Below are positions 25,126-37,317 of a DNA stretch of 64,000 nucleotides, piece by piece. Position 1 is the stretch's first letter. Every line of letters starts with the position of its first letter. The notes beneath the pieces are model-generated. The model had not been told where the DNA came from, did no database searches, and was given only the letters and a program-made list of their open reading frames with translations. The position numbers and the translations under genes are program-made. Origin of the DNA: Phytoseiulus persimilis (lineage: Eukaryota; Arthropoda; Arachnida; Mesostigmata; Phytoseiidae); contig CM075103.1 of NCBI GenBank assembly GCA_037576195.1, positions 6,820,001-6,884,000 on the forward strand, read 5' to 3'.

Positions 25126-25423
25126 TCCTCGGAAAATGGCAAGCGATCGTATCAAAAATTCCGATGGTGTCAAGGGTGATTTTATCCAAAATTGAATGAG
25201 GGTGATTTCCGGTGAAAATCAGTAAGCGCCAGATCGGCCTCGCAGCTCAATATGCAGATGATTCACCTCTTTCTGAGTAATTTCCACCCGACGAGTTACC
25301 TTCGATTCCGCTCCGTTGAGGAGTTCCGAGAGAAAATGCGAGGGAAAGCGAAGAGAACGAAATCAGCCAACGGGCAGGCCCTTGGAGAAAGGGTAGATAC
25401 GACCACTTGCCATTTTCCGAGGA
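25126..25423. repeat. Nested 28-bp inverted repeat inside the left flank
   Basis: TCCTCGGAAAATGGCAAG at 25,126-25,143, extending to 25,153, is the reverse complement of 25,396-25,423. The first 18 positions match perfectly and a few mismatches fall in the remaining 10. The arms enclose about 240 bp. This makes a second, smaller palindromic unit between the terminal repeat and the satellite. The enclosed sequence carries two GGGTGATTT words (about 25,170 and 25,195) that resemble the start of the satellite unit. Confidence 0.75.
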
Positions 25424-25498
25424 TCCTTATCCTTACGATAAATAATCGGCTTAGTCTGTCCGTTTGTCAGTTCGTCCGCACTTTTTCTGGAAGACACG

Positions 25499-28400
25499 AA
25501 GGTGATTCCGGGACCCATCTGAACATACTTCCCAAAACGTGGAGGGGTAATTTCGGAACCGATCTGACCATTACTTTTCAAGTCTGGAGGAGTGATTTCG
25601 GGACCAATCTCAGCATTACTTTCCAAGTCTGGGGGGGTGATTCCGGGACCAATCTGACCGTAAATTTTCAAGTTTGGAGGAGTGATTCCGAGACCAATCT
25701 GAGCATTACTTTCCAACTCTGGAGGGGTGATTCCGAGACCAATCTGAGCAATACTTCCCAACTCTGGAGGGGTGATTCCGATACCAGTCTGGCCATTACT
25801 TTCCAACTCTGGAGGGGTGATTTCGGGACCAATCTCAGCATTACTTTCCAAGTCTGGGGGGTGATTCCGAGACCAATCTGATCATAACTCTCCAACTCTG
25901 GAGGGGTGATTCCGGAACCAATCTGAGCATTACTTTCCAACTCTGGAGGGGTGATTCCGGGACCAATCTGACCATAACTTTTCAAGTCTGGGGGGGTGAT
26001 TCCGAGACCGATCTGAGCATTACTTTCCAACTCTGGAGGGGTGATTCCGGAACCAGTCTGGCCATTACTTTCCAACTCTGGAGGGGTGATTTCGGGACCA
26101 ATCTCACCATAACTCTCCAACTCTCTGTTTTCGGCTGAACCTCTCAGCCAGCCCTCAGGAGTGTCCCGGATTCACCAACTCTCCAACTCTGGAGGGGTGA
26201 TTCCGGAACCAATCTGACCATTACTTCCCAACTCTGGAGGGGTGATTCCGGAACCAATCTGAGCATTACTTTCCAACTCTGGAGGGGTGATTCCGAAACC
26301 CATCTGAGCATTACTTCTCAAGTCTGGAGGAGTGATTCCGAGACCAATCTGAGCATTACTTTCCAACCTTGGAGGGGTGATTCCGGTACCAGTCTGGCCA
26401 TTACTTTCCAACTCTGGAGGGGTGATTTCGGGACCAATCTCACCATAACTCTCCAACTCTGGAGGGGTGATTCCGAGACCAATCTGATCATAACTCTCCA
26501 ACTCTGGAGGGGTGATTCCGGAACCAATCTGAGCATTACTTTCCAACTCTGGAGGGGTGATTCCGGGACCAATCTGACCATAACTTTTCAAGTCTGGGGG
26601 GGGTGATTCCGAGACCAATCTGAGCATAACTCTCCAACTCTTGAGGGGTTATTCCGGAACCAATCTGACCATTACTTCGCAACTCTGGAGGGGTGATTCC
26701 GGGACCAATCTGAGCATTACTTTCCAAGTCTGGGGGGGGGGGGGGGGGGGGGGGGGGTTTATCCGAGACCAATCTGACCATAACTCTCCAACTCTGGAGG
26801 GGTGATTCCGGAACCAATCTGACCATTACTTCCCAACTCTGGAGGGGTGATTCCGGGACCAATCTGACCATAACTTTTCAAGTCTGGGGGGGGGGGGGGT
26901 GATTCCGGGACCACTCTGACCATAACTCTCCAACTCTGGAGGGGTGATTCCGGAACCAATCTGAGCATTACTTTCCAACTCTGGAGGGGTGCTTTCGGGA
27001 CCAATCTCAGCATTACTTTCCAAGTCTGGGGGGGTGATTCCGAGACCAATCTGATCATAATTCTCCAACTCTGGAGGGGTGATTCCGGAACCAATCTGAG
27101 CATTACTTTCCAACTCTGGAGGGGTGATTCCGGGACCAATCTGACCATAACTTTTCAAGTCTGGAGGAGTGATTCCGAGACCAATCTGAGCATTACTTTC
27201 CAACTCTGGAGGGGTGATTCCGGTACCAGTCTGGCCATTACTTTCCAACTCTGGAGGGGTGATTTCGGGACCAATCTCAGCATTACTTTCCAAGTCTGGG
27301 GGGGTGATTCCGAGACCAATCTGACCATAACTCTCCAACTCTGGAGGGGTGATTCCGGAACCAATCTGAGCATTACTTCCCAACTCTGGAGGGTTGATTC
27401 CGGGACCAATCTGACCATAAATTTTCAAGTTTGGAGGAGTGATTCCGAGACCAATCTGAGCATTACTTTCCAGCTCTGGAGGGGTGATTCCGGTACCAGT
27501 CTGGCCATTACTTTCCAACTCTGGAGGGGTGATTTCGGGACCAATCTCAGCATTACTTTCCAAGTCTGGGGGGGGGGGGGTGATTCCGAGACCAATCTGA
27601 TCATTACTCTCCAACTCTGGAGGGGTGATTCCGGAACCAATCTGAGCATTACTTTCCAACTCTGGAGGGGTGATTCCGGGACCAATCTGACCATAACTTT
27701 TCAAGTCTGGAGGAGTGATTCCGAGACCAATCTGAGCATTACTTTCCAACTCTGGAGCGGTGATTCCGAGACCAATCTGAGCATTACTTCCCAACTCTGG
27801 AGGGGTGATTCCGATACCAGTCTGGCCATTACTTTCCAACTCTGGAGGGGTGATTCCGATACCAGTCTGGCCATTACTTTCCAACTCTGGAGGGGTGATT
27901 CCGATACCAATCTCAGCATTACTTTCCAAGTCTGGGGGGGGGGGGTGATTCCGAGACCAATCTGACCATAAATTTTCAAGTTTGGAGGAGTGATTCCGAG
28001 ACCAATCTGAGCATTACTTTCCAACTCTGGAGGGGTGATTCCGAGACCAATCTGAGCATTACTTCCCAACTCTGGAGGGGTGATTCCGATACCAGTCTGG
28101 CCATTACTTTCCAACTCTGGAGGGGTGATTTCGGGACCAATCTCAGCATTACTTTCCAAGTCTGGGGGGGGGGGTGATTCCGAGACCAATCTGACCATAA
28201 ATTTTCAAGTTTGGAGGAGTGATTCCGAGACCAATCTGAGCATTACTTTCCAACTCTGGAGGGGTGATTCCGAGACCAATCTGAGCATTACTTCCCAACT
28301 CTGGAGGGGTGATTCCGATACCAGTCTGGCCATTACTTTCCAACTCTGGAGGGGTGATTCCGATACCAGTCTGGCCATTACTTTCCAACTCGGAGGGGTG

Positions 28401-31400
28401 ATTCCGATACCAGTCTGGCCATTACTTTCCAACTCTGGAGGGGTGATTTCGGGACCAATCTCAGCATTAATTTCCAAGTCTGGGGGGGGGGGTGATTCCG
28501 AGACCAATCTGACCATAAATTTTCAAGTTTTGGAGGGTGATTCCGAGACCAATCTGAGCATTACTTTCCAACTCTGGAGGGGTGATTCCGAGACCAATCT
28601 GAGCATTACTTCCCAACTCTGGAGGGGTGATTCCGATACCAGTCTGGCCATTACTTTCCAACTCTGGAGGAGTGATTTCGGGACCAATCTCAGCATTACT
28701 TTCCAAGTCTGGGGGGGGGGGTGATTCCGAGACCAATCTGACCATAAATTTTCAAGTTTGGAGGAGTGATTCCGAGACCAATCTGAGCATTACTTTCCAA
28801 CTCTGGAGGGGTGATTCCGATACCAGTCTGGCCATTACTTTCCAACTCTGGAGGGGTGATTCCGGAACCAATCTGAGCATTACTTTCCAACTCTGGAGGG
28901 GTGATTCCGGAACCAATCTGAGCATTACTTTCCAACTCTGGAGGGGTGATTCCGATACCAGTCTGGCCATTACTTTCCAACTCTGGAGGGGTGATTTCGG
29001 GACCAATCTCAGCATTACTTTCCAAGTCTGGGGGGGGGGGGGGGGGGGGATTTCGGGACCAATCTCACCATAACTCTCCAACTCTGGAGGGGTGATTCCG
29101 AGACCAATCTGATCATAACTCTCCAACTCTGGAGGGGTGATTCCGGAACCAATCTGAGCATTACTTTCCAACTCTGGAGGGGTGATTCCGGGACCAATCT
29201 GACCATAACTTTTCAAGTCTGGGGGGGTGATTCCGAGACCAATCTGAGCATAACTCTCCAACTCTGGAGGGGTTATTCCGGAACCAATCTGACCATTACT
29301 TCCCAACTCTGGAGGGGTGATTTCGGGACCAATCTCAGCATTACTTTCCAAGTCTGGGGGGGTGATTCCGAGACCAATCTGACCATAACTCTCCAACTCT
29401 GGAGGGGTGATTCCGGAACCAATCTGAGCATTACTTCCCAACTCTGGAGGGGTGATTCCGGGACCAATCTGACCGTAAATTTTTTCAAGTTTGGAGGAGT
29501 GATTTCGAGACCAATCTGAGCATTACTTTCCAACTCTGGAGGGGTGATTCCGGTACCAGTCTGGCCATTACTTTCCAACTCTGGAGGGGTGATTTCGGGA
29601 TCAATCTCAGCATTACTTTCCAAGTCTGGGGGGGTGATTCCGAGACCAATCTCACCATAACTCTCCAACTCTGGAGGGGTGACTCCGGAACCAATCTGAG
29701 CATTACTTTCCAACTCTGGAGGGGTGATTCCGAGACCAATCTCACCATTACTTCCCAACTCTGGAGGGGTGATTCCGGGGTCAATCTGAGCATTACTTCC
29801 CAGCTCTGGAGGGGTGATTCCGGGACCAATCTGACCATAAATTTTCAAGTTTGGAGGGGTGATTCCGAGACCAATCTGAGCATTACTTTCCAACTCTGGA
29901 GGGGTGATTCCGGGGTACCAGTCTGGCCATTACTTTCCAACTCTGGAGGGGTGATTTCGGGATCAATCTCAGCATTACTTTCCAAGTCTGGGGGGGGGGG
30001 GGTGATTCCGAGACCAATCTCACCATAACTCTCCAACTCTGGGGGGTGACTCCGGAACCAATCTGAGCATACTTTTTCCAACTCTGGAGGGGTGATTCCG
30101 AGACCAATCTCACCATTACTTCCCAACTCTGGAGGGGTGATTCCGGGGTCAATCTGAGCATTACTTCCCAACTCTGGAGGGGTGATTCCGAGACCAATCT
30201 GACCATTACTTCCCAACTCTGGAGGGGTGATTCCGGGGTCAATCTGAGCATTACTTCCCAACTCTGGAGGGGTGATTCCGAGACCAATCTGAGCATTACT
30301 TTCCAACTCTGGAGGGGTGATTCCGAGACCAATCTGAGCATTACTTTCCAACTCTGGAGGGGTGATTCCGAGACCAATCTCACCATTACTTCCCAACTCT
30401 GGAGGGGTGATTCCGAGACCAATCTCACCATTACTTTCCAACTCTGGAGGGGTGATTCCGAGACCAATCTGAGCATTACTTTCCAACTCTGGAGGGGTGA
30501 TTCCGACCAATCTCACCATTACTTCCCAACTCTGGAGGGGTGATTCCGGGGTCAATCTGAGCATTAATTCCCAACTCTGGAGGGGTGATTCCGAGACCAA
30601 TCTCACCATTACTTCCCAACTCTGGTGGGTTGATTCCGGGGTCAATCTGAGCATTACTTCCCAACTCTGGAGGGGTGATTCCGAGACCAATCTGAGCATT
30701 ACTTTCCAACTCTGGAGGGGTGATTCCGAGACCAATCTCACCATTACTTCCCAACTCTGGAGGGGTGATGCCGGGGTCAATCTGAGCATTACTTCCCAAC
30801 TCTGGAGGGGTGATTCCGAGACCAATCTGACCATTACTTCCCAACTCTGGAGGAGTGATTCCAGGGTCAATCTGAGCATTACTTCCCAACTCTGGAGGGG
30901 TGATTCCGAGACCAATCTGACCATAACTTCCCAACTCTGGAGGGGTGATTCCGAGACCAATCTGAGCATTACTTTCCAACTCTGATGGGTTGATTCCGGG
31001 GTCAATCTGAGCATTACTTCCGAACTCTGGAGGGGTGATTCCGAGACCAATCTCACCATTACTTTCCAACTCTGGAGGGGTGATTCCGAGACCAATCTCA
31101 CCATTACTTCCCAACTCTGGAGGGGTGATTCCGAGACCAATCTGAGCATTACTTCCCAACTCTGGAGGGGTGATTCCGAGACCAATCTGAGCATTACTTT
31201 CCAACTCTGGAGGGGTGATTCCGAGACCAATCTGAGCATTACTTTCCAACTCTGGAGGGGTGATTCCGAGACCAATCTGAGCATTACTTTCCAACTCTGG
31301 AGGGGTGATTCCGAGACCAATCTCACTATTACTTCCCAACTCTGGAGGGGTGATTCCGGGGTCAATCTGAGCATTACTTCCCAACTCTGGAGGGGTGATT

Positions 31401-33660
31401 CCGGGGTCAATCTGAGCATTACTTCCCAACTCTGGAGGGGTGATTCCGAGACCAATCTGACCATTACTTCCAACTCTGGGGGGGTGATTCCGGGGTCAAT
31501 CTGAGCATTACTTTCCAACTCTGGAGGGGTGATTCCGAGACCAATCTGAGCATTACTTTCCAACTCTGGAGGGGTGATTCCGAGACCAATCTGAGCATTT
31601 CTTCCCAACTCTGAAGGGGGATTCCGAGACCAATCTCACCATTACTTCCCAACTCTGGAGGGGTGATTCCGGGGTCAATCTGAGCATTACTTCCCAACTC
31701 TGGAGGGGTGATTCCGGGGTCAATCTGAGCATTACTTTCCAACTCTGGAGGGGTGATTCCGGGGTCAATCTGAGCATTACTTCCAAACTCTGGAGGGGTG
31801 ATTCCGAGACCAATCTGAGCATTACTTCCCAACTCTGGAGGGGTGATTCCGAGACCAATCTCACCATTACTTCCCAACTCTGGAGGGGTGATTCCGGGGC
31901 CAATCTGACCATTACTTCCCAACTCTGGAGGGGTGATTCCGAGACCAATCTGACCATTACTTCCCAACTCTGGGGGGTGATTCCGGGGTCAATCTGAGCA
32001 TTACTTCCCAACTCTGAGGGGTGATTCCGAGACCAATCTGAGCATTACTTTCCAGCTCTGGAGGGGTGATTCCGAGACCAATCTGACCATTACTTTCCAA
32101 CTCTGGAGGGGTGATTCCGGGGTCAATCTGAGCATTACTTCCCAACTCTGGAGGGGTGATTCCGAGACCAATCTCACCATTACTTTCCAACTCTGGAGGG
32201 GTGATTCCGAGATCAATCTGAGCATTACTTTCCAACTCTGGAGGGGTGATTCCGAGACCAATCTCACCATTACTTCCGAACTCTGGAGGGGTGATTCCGG
32301 GGTCAATCTGAGCATTACTCCCAACTCTGGAGGGGTGATTCCGAGACCAATCTCACCATTACTTCCCAACTCTTGAGGGGTGATTCCGGGACCAATCTGA
32401 GCATTACTTCCCAACTCTGGAGGGGTGATTCCGGGGTCAATCTGAGCATTACTTCCCAACTCTGGAGGGGTGATTCCGGGGTCAATCTGAGCATTACTCC
32501 CCAACTCTGGAGGGGTGATTCCGAGACCAATCTCACCATTACTTCCCAACTCTGGAGGGGTGATTCCGGGGTCAATCTGAGCATTACTTCCAACTCTGGA
32601 GGGGTGATTCCGAGACCAATCTCACCATTACTTTCCAACTCTGGAGGGGTGATTCCGAGACCAATCTGAGCATTACTTCCCAACTCTGGAGGGGTGATTC
32701 CGAGACCAATCTGAGCATTACTCCCCAACTCTGGAGGGGTGATTCCGAGACCAATCTGAGCATTACTCCCCAACTCTGGAGGGGTGATTCCGAGACCAAT
32801 CTGACCATTACTTCCCAACTCTGGAGGGGTGATTCCGAGACCAATCTCACCATTACTTCCCAACTCTGGAGGGTGATTCCGAGACCAATCTCACCATTAC
32901 TTTCCAACTCTGGAGGGGTGATTCCGAGACCAATCTGAGCATTACTTTCCAACTCTGGAGGGGTGATTCCGAGACCAATCTCACCATTACTTCCCAACTC
33001 TGGAGGGGTGATTCCGGGACCAATCTGAGCATTACTTCCCAACTCTGGAGGGGTGATTCCGCGACCAATCTGAGCATTACTTTCCAACTCTGGAGGGGTG
33101 ATTCCGGGACCAATCTGAGCATTACTCCCCAACTCTGGAGGGGTGATTCCGGGACCAATCTGAGCATTACTTTCCAACTCTGGAGGGGTGATTCCGAGAC
33201 CAATCTCACCATTACTTCCCAACTCTGGAGGGGTGATTCCGAGACCAATCTGAGCATTACTTCCCAACTCTGGAGGGGTGATTCCGAGACCAATCTCACC
33301 ATTCCTCCCCAACTCTGGAGGGGTGATTCCGAGACCAATCTGAGCATTACTTCCCAACTCTGGAGGGGTGATTCCGGGACCAATCTGAGCATTACTTTCC
33401 AACTCTGGAGGGGTGATTCCGAGACCAATCTCACCATTACTTCCCAACTCTGGAGGGGTGATTCCGGGACCAATCTGAGCATTACTTTCCAACTCTGGAG
33501 GGCTGATTCCGGGACCAATCTGACCATTACTTTCCAACTCTGGAGAGGTGATTCCGAGACCAATCTCACCATACTTTTCCAAGTCTGGAGAAGTGATTTC
33601 GAGACCAATCTGACCATACTTCTCCGAATCTGGAGGAACGATCACGAGACCAATTCAACC
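25499..33660. repeat. 45-bp minisatellite array, about 180 units
   Basis: The unit is 45 bp with core GGGTGATTCCGAGACCAA. On the minus strand it translates as the 15-residue repeat ESNAQIGLGITPPEL. Because 45 is a multiple of 3 and the unit lacks stops, open frames up to 587 codons arise automatically on both strands. Variable positions are mostly non-synonymous second-codon changes (E/G, A/G, L/P, G/D), which argues against coding constraint. From 25.5 to about 29.9 kb, variants are arranged in a six-unit (270-bp) higher-order repeat. From about 29.9 to 33.6 kb, simpler two-unit (90-bp) alternation dominates. Units of the AAGTCTGG type carry G runs of 7 to 26. A non-repeat interruption of about 60 bp lies at 26,122-26,184. 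Confidence 0.95.
26732..26757 (+). repeat. 26-G homopolymer within the satellite
   Basis: This is the longest of many G runs in the array. Each sits at the same place in the unit, where AAGTCTGG is followed by GTGATT; other units have 7-19 G at that site. The spread of lengths suggests slippage at a homologous site during array growth. It may form a G-quadruplex. Confidence 0.9.
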
Positions 33661-33750
33661 ATACTTTCCAAAACCATGATGCTGATTCAGTGAAGGAAGT
33701 GAAAAGTGCTCCGATGCCACGGAACGCCACGAGGAAACCCGCGGTGTCCC

Positions 33751-33783
33751 GCCGCGCACAGCGCGGCCGACTCCAGTCGGCCG
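33751..33783. repeat. GC-rich hairpin cluster at the array's right edge
   Basis: CGGCCGACT at 33,764-33,772 pairs perfectly with AGTCGGCCG at 33,775-33,783 across a 2-base loop. An overlapping alternative hairpin pairs GCCGCG (33,751-33,756) with CGCGGC (33,762-33,767). The two stems share bases, so they are mutually exclusive. They lie between the last satellite unit and the right terminal repeat. Confidence 0.8.
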
Positions 33784-33835
33784 AAGGCCGGCTGGTTTGA
33801 GATAACTTCGATCCGGTTTCGGGCGAATGACCCGT

Positions 33836-34070
33836 TCCCTTTTGCGCGTCCAACGCGACCCCTACAATCCCGATCGGACGAATATTGGGGTCATTTTCAA
33901 AACCGTTTTCCCGAATTTTCATCATATCGATTCGAGTTTCGCAAAAAATGACCGCCCCCCGATATCCTCTATCGATCACTATTTGCTTTTCGAGAAAATT
34001 CCTGAACTCAGAAAGTTATGACCAAAACAAGATTGGACTCGAAAATTCCCGGCCAAAACTGGCCGCCCCG
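33836..34070 (-). repeat. Right terminal inverted repeat
   Basis: About 235 bp, the inverted partner of 24,847-25,120. Read on the minus strand it starts CGGGGCGGCCAGTTTT, then GGGAATTTTCGAG, and reaches GTTTTGAAAATGACCCC and CGCGTTGGACGCGC near 33,840. The outer tip differs from the left by C/T and A/G changes. Confidence 0.8.
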
Positions 34071-34076
34071 TGTAGT

Positions 34077-36180
34077 GATGATAACTCACCTGGAGAAAGA
34101 AGCGCTTGAGTGCTCTGGTTCCGTTCAGTTTGTATGGTATGGTATTGTTTAACCAATGGATAAGTCGATTGGTTTCGATGCGTCGAAGAGACCATGGAAG
34201 TTCTGCCATCAGTCGACCTTCAAAACGTTCCACCATCCAGCCATACACGCAGCCAAATGGAGAGATGCATGATTGCGTTCCTTGGCAGCTGAGCATTATT
34301 CATCACCGTTCTCTGCAGTCCTCAGTGATCATCTGCAGAACCACGGCAGACGTCGCTTCTTTGCACCTCAGAGCAGCTTTCGCTGAGCTGCCGGTGACGA
34401 TCTCCCTCCCCTCTTTCTTCCTGGAATCGTCACCTCCGGCTATTTTTAGAGAAGAACTCATTCGAGAGGGAATGGGAATGTTTCTCACCGCGCCTGTTTG
34501 AGAGCACGATAATCTGAAACTCGGGATTCGGTGACAGGGTCTCATCGAGTCAAAGTATCTCCCGTCATCTCCGCGCGGAAGTCAGGCCAGCCTCTAATTC
34601 CGCAACGAGGAATTGCATCGAGCAACTAGCTTTCCTCTCGTCATGTTGCTAAAGCAACGAACGATAACCTTACGCGAACCGTTGGCGCATGACAAGTAAC
34701 CTCTCGATCAGATTCGACACGGGTTTCTTGAGCGGTGAACATCGAGGTTTCATGATCCAATCGGTTTCCGAAGTTTTCAATCAGCGAGTATGACCAACGA
34801 ACTCGACGAGAGTTCCTGAACCGACTGGGAAGGAATCGAGGCCCCGCCGGATTCGGAAATTGACGGCGGCTTCATTCGATGATTCACGAATGAACCGCCG
34901 CCTTCTTGAACTCTGTTGACATTGACTTCTCATCGAAGTCCTCGAGGGTTCTTCGGCTGCTGCGGCTGTTGGTAGCGCTGTCAAGGCTGTTGAGATCGTC
35001 GGAGAATTGGCTCAGGATGGTCGAATTCCGCGAGTTGATTTTCCCCGGCGACCCCGCTGCGCTGCTGAAATTGAATTGAGCTACAACCAATTCGATAACA
35101 TTTTTCTTCATGCATAGAGGTATGTATGTGTGCGAACAATAACGGTAATCACAACGCTGATATCCTCAGTGTGCTACAGGGAACAGGAAGGATCACAAGG
35201 AATTTGCCCTCTCGAAATCTTTGAACGGATTCTCCACGAGAAGAATCTACCTTCGGCAAGCACTTCTCGAATTCCCCAGCTTCGGAGGATGTTGCAGAGC
35301 TCAAGAATGCCATGAGAATGACAACGACGCCCAACGTTCAGACACCAACCCGATCTGTCGGTCAGGAAACTCCCGCTTTCCAAAACGGAGACGAGTGAAC
35401 TGAGAACGCCGGAACTCCGACCGACGTGACAGGGTCTCGACTTTTCTGTTAATTCCGTCGAAAGCGACAATTTGTTCGGTTGACGCAGAGCTCAGTTCCG
35501 CTTCAGCGGTGTAATATGATACCTGCCCGATTCGTAGACAATCGACGGCCCGATGAAGTGTGAAAGCGACCCTTTTGTCAACCCGTCCCGCTTATTTCGT
35601 CCCGCGTGCGCGGAGTGAGAGAGAGAGGAAAAGCTCCACTTTCGAGGAAGGCTTCCGCCTCACAGAGAAGAGCTTCTGCTCGCAATTCAGGGGCTCGGAG
35701 AACCGGAAAGCGAAGCCATCTTATTTGAACGCAACTTGGTGGGTTTGTCAGCCCGAACCTCATCGTCCCGTCACAGGAACACCCGGGCGATCTGGAGCGA
35801 ACTGCAGCTGCTGCAGAGCGACTTTGCCGCTCTCCTCCTCAACTTAAAGGTCATCAAGCTACTCATATATCCGAGAGAGACCTCCGAGCCGGCTGACGGA
35901 CGGACGGACTGTCCTCTTTCCCCTAGCGATGGGGTTTGCGAAATCTCTTCGGCGGGAGCGATTCAAACTTTTCCTCATGCCTAGAGGAGGAGCCGGACGG
36001 GGGAATATTGGTGAAGAGTCCAACTTCGGAAATTCCCACCTTTGTTGGAGAGAGCGGAGGAGCGTCAAGCACAGGGTCAGCGTAACCTTCCAATCGACCC
36101 GTTCAGATACACGTATCTATTAAGTGCACACTTCATCCGCTCGGGTGATGGCTCAAGTCGGCTTCTACGGCTAGCCTGGG
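34077..36180. other. Unassigned sequence
   Basis: No gene, repeat copy or RNA gene was recognised. Open frames stay at or below 131 codons and overlap on both strands. A short GGTATGGTATG duplication lies near 34,135. Confidence 0.4.
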
Positions 36181-36696
36181 ATGTATATCTCAGATACACC
36201 CCACATCTTCGCCTGGTCCCCGGGGCTGAACGGCCGCGTAAATGGAGATAGTTCCCGCCTAAAACGACTGCTAGTTATACAAAATGCACCCAAGGGGGAA
36301 CACGACAACAAGAACAACGATGTTACACTTGACCTGCTGAACAACAACGAGCGATACGAAGGATTCGCGGGAAAACGGTTCCCGCAACAGAGCATCTCGC
36401 GAGGGAATCTCCAAGAAAAAATCCCGTGAGAGCGGAGCGACTACAACTTGCAGGAGAGCCCTCAGAGAAGAAACAACCCGATGGGATTCTCGACAGGAGC
36501 GTTCGAATCGCGAACAGACAAACCAGAAAGACTACCCCGAGAGACACCATCCATAGAGACGTTGCGGGAAAGCTTGAGCCCGGTATACCGCGAGAACCAA
36601 TCGAGGCGAGGGAAAATAATACGGGAGAAGTTTTTGCGAAGTTACAGTAGGAGTTCTCTCCTTCCTTTCCCGATGGATGCAAGAACTCACTGCTGA
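36181..36696 (+). pseudogene. Hydrophilic protein-like frame with one in-frame TGA
   Basis: Starting at ATG 36,181, one plus-strand frame runs to a stop after 36,693 with a single interruption, TGA at 36,427-36,429. The product is hydrophilic, rich in N, E, R, Q and S, with no membrane segment. Before the TGA it reads N-N-D-V-T-L-D-L-L-N-N-N-E-R; after it, the product is rich in R, E and P. A second frame (36,426-36,650) is also protein-like, so the true phase is uncertain. I recognise no domain. A decayed gag-like or host gene fragment is possible, and so is chance. Confidence 0.2.
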
Positions 36697-37317
36697 ATGA
36701 TTACTTCTGTTGTGTACGACTGGAAAACAATGATCCGTCAGATTCGGATGAAAAAGAAGGCGCGAAGGGAGGGGTCAGTTCCTGATCCAGCGCGATCAGG
36801 AGCCCACAATGTGGCGAATGCTCCTCCCGGCGCCGGCGATCCTTCGGAAAGCACTTGGGGAGTTTTTTCAACGGACTCGCTGTACATATATCCTCTTAAA
36901 CTGCTCCCGATTTCGAGATACAATAGATTTCTCATGAGGAAGGAGTTCTCGCCTGCCGAGAGCTCCTTGGGAACCGGCAAGCCGAGGACCGTGGAAAACG
37001 AGTTTTGTTGACTCACGGCACCTTTGCAGTCGATATTTTTGGATTCACTGCTCTTGAAAGCCTTCGATCCGGAAAAGAAGAACAAATGGAGAAACTTCCA
37101 CGTTCATCAAAGTTCATCTGACTCTTCTCACTCATTAACTGTTTAAAGCATCACACGCGTTCGCATGTGCCTAAGAACTCGTCACCATCGGGTGGAGTTT
37201 GAATACCTGAATTGAGTTCGGGTGTCATGGCCAGACGAACTCGAAACAACGCCAAGATGAATAAAAACGGTGAACGCTATCTTCATTGTTCGGCCATCTT
37301 TTGCAGATGACTCCTAG

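Larger units (their letters stand above)
24846..34072. mobile_element. 9.2-kb foldback-like inverted-repeat element carrying a giant minisatellite
   Basis: The two ends are inverted copies of each other. The left end starts CAGGGTGGCCAGTTTT at 24,847; the right end, read on the minus strand from 34,070, starts CGGGGCGGCCAGTTTT. Both continue with a shared CGGGAATTTTCGAG and have GTTTTGAAAATGACCC farther in, then CGCGTTGGACGCGC. Between them lie about 375 bp of unique sequence on the left, about 8.2 kb of 45-bp tandem repeats, and about 175 bp on the right. No transposase frame is visible, so it would be non-autonomous. A TAGT lies directly outside both ends, a possible 4-bp target duplication. 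Foldback elements of Drosophila also combine long inverted ends with tandem repeats; that comparison is from general knowledge. Confidence 0.7.

Noticed and set aside
25499-33660. Very long open frames (up to 587 codons on the minus strand, 214 on the plus) as a giant repetitive protein gene
   Set aside because: A 45-bp unit without stops gives long frames on both strands automatically. Differences between units are mostly non-synonymous second-position changes, and G-run length changes break the frame repeatedly. There is no sign of purifying selection.
25499-33660. CRISPR array
   Set aside because: The repeats are contiguous 45-bp units with no unique spacers, and the setting is eukaryotic.
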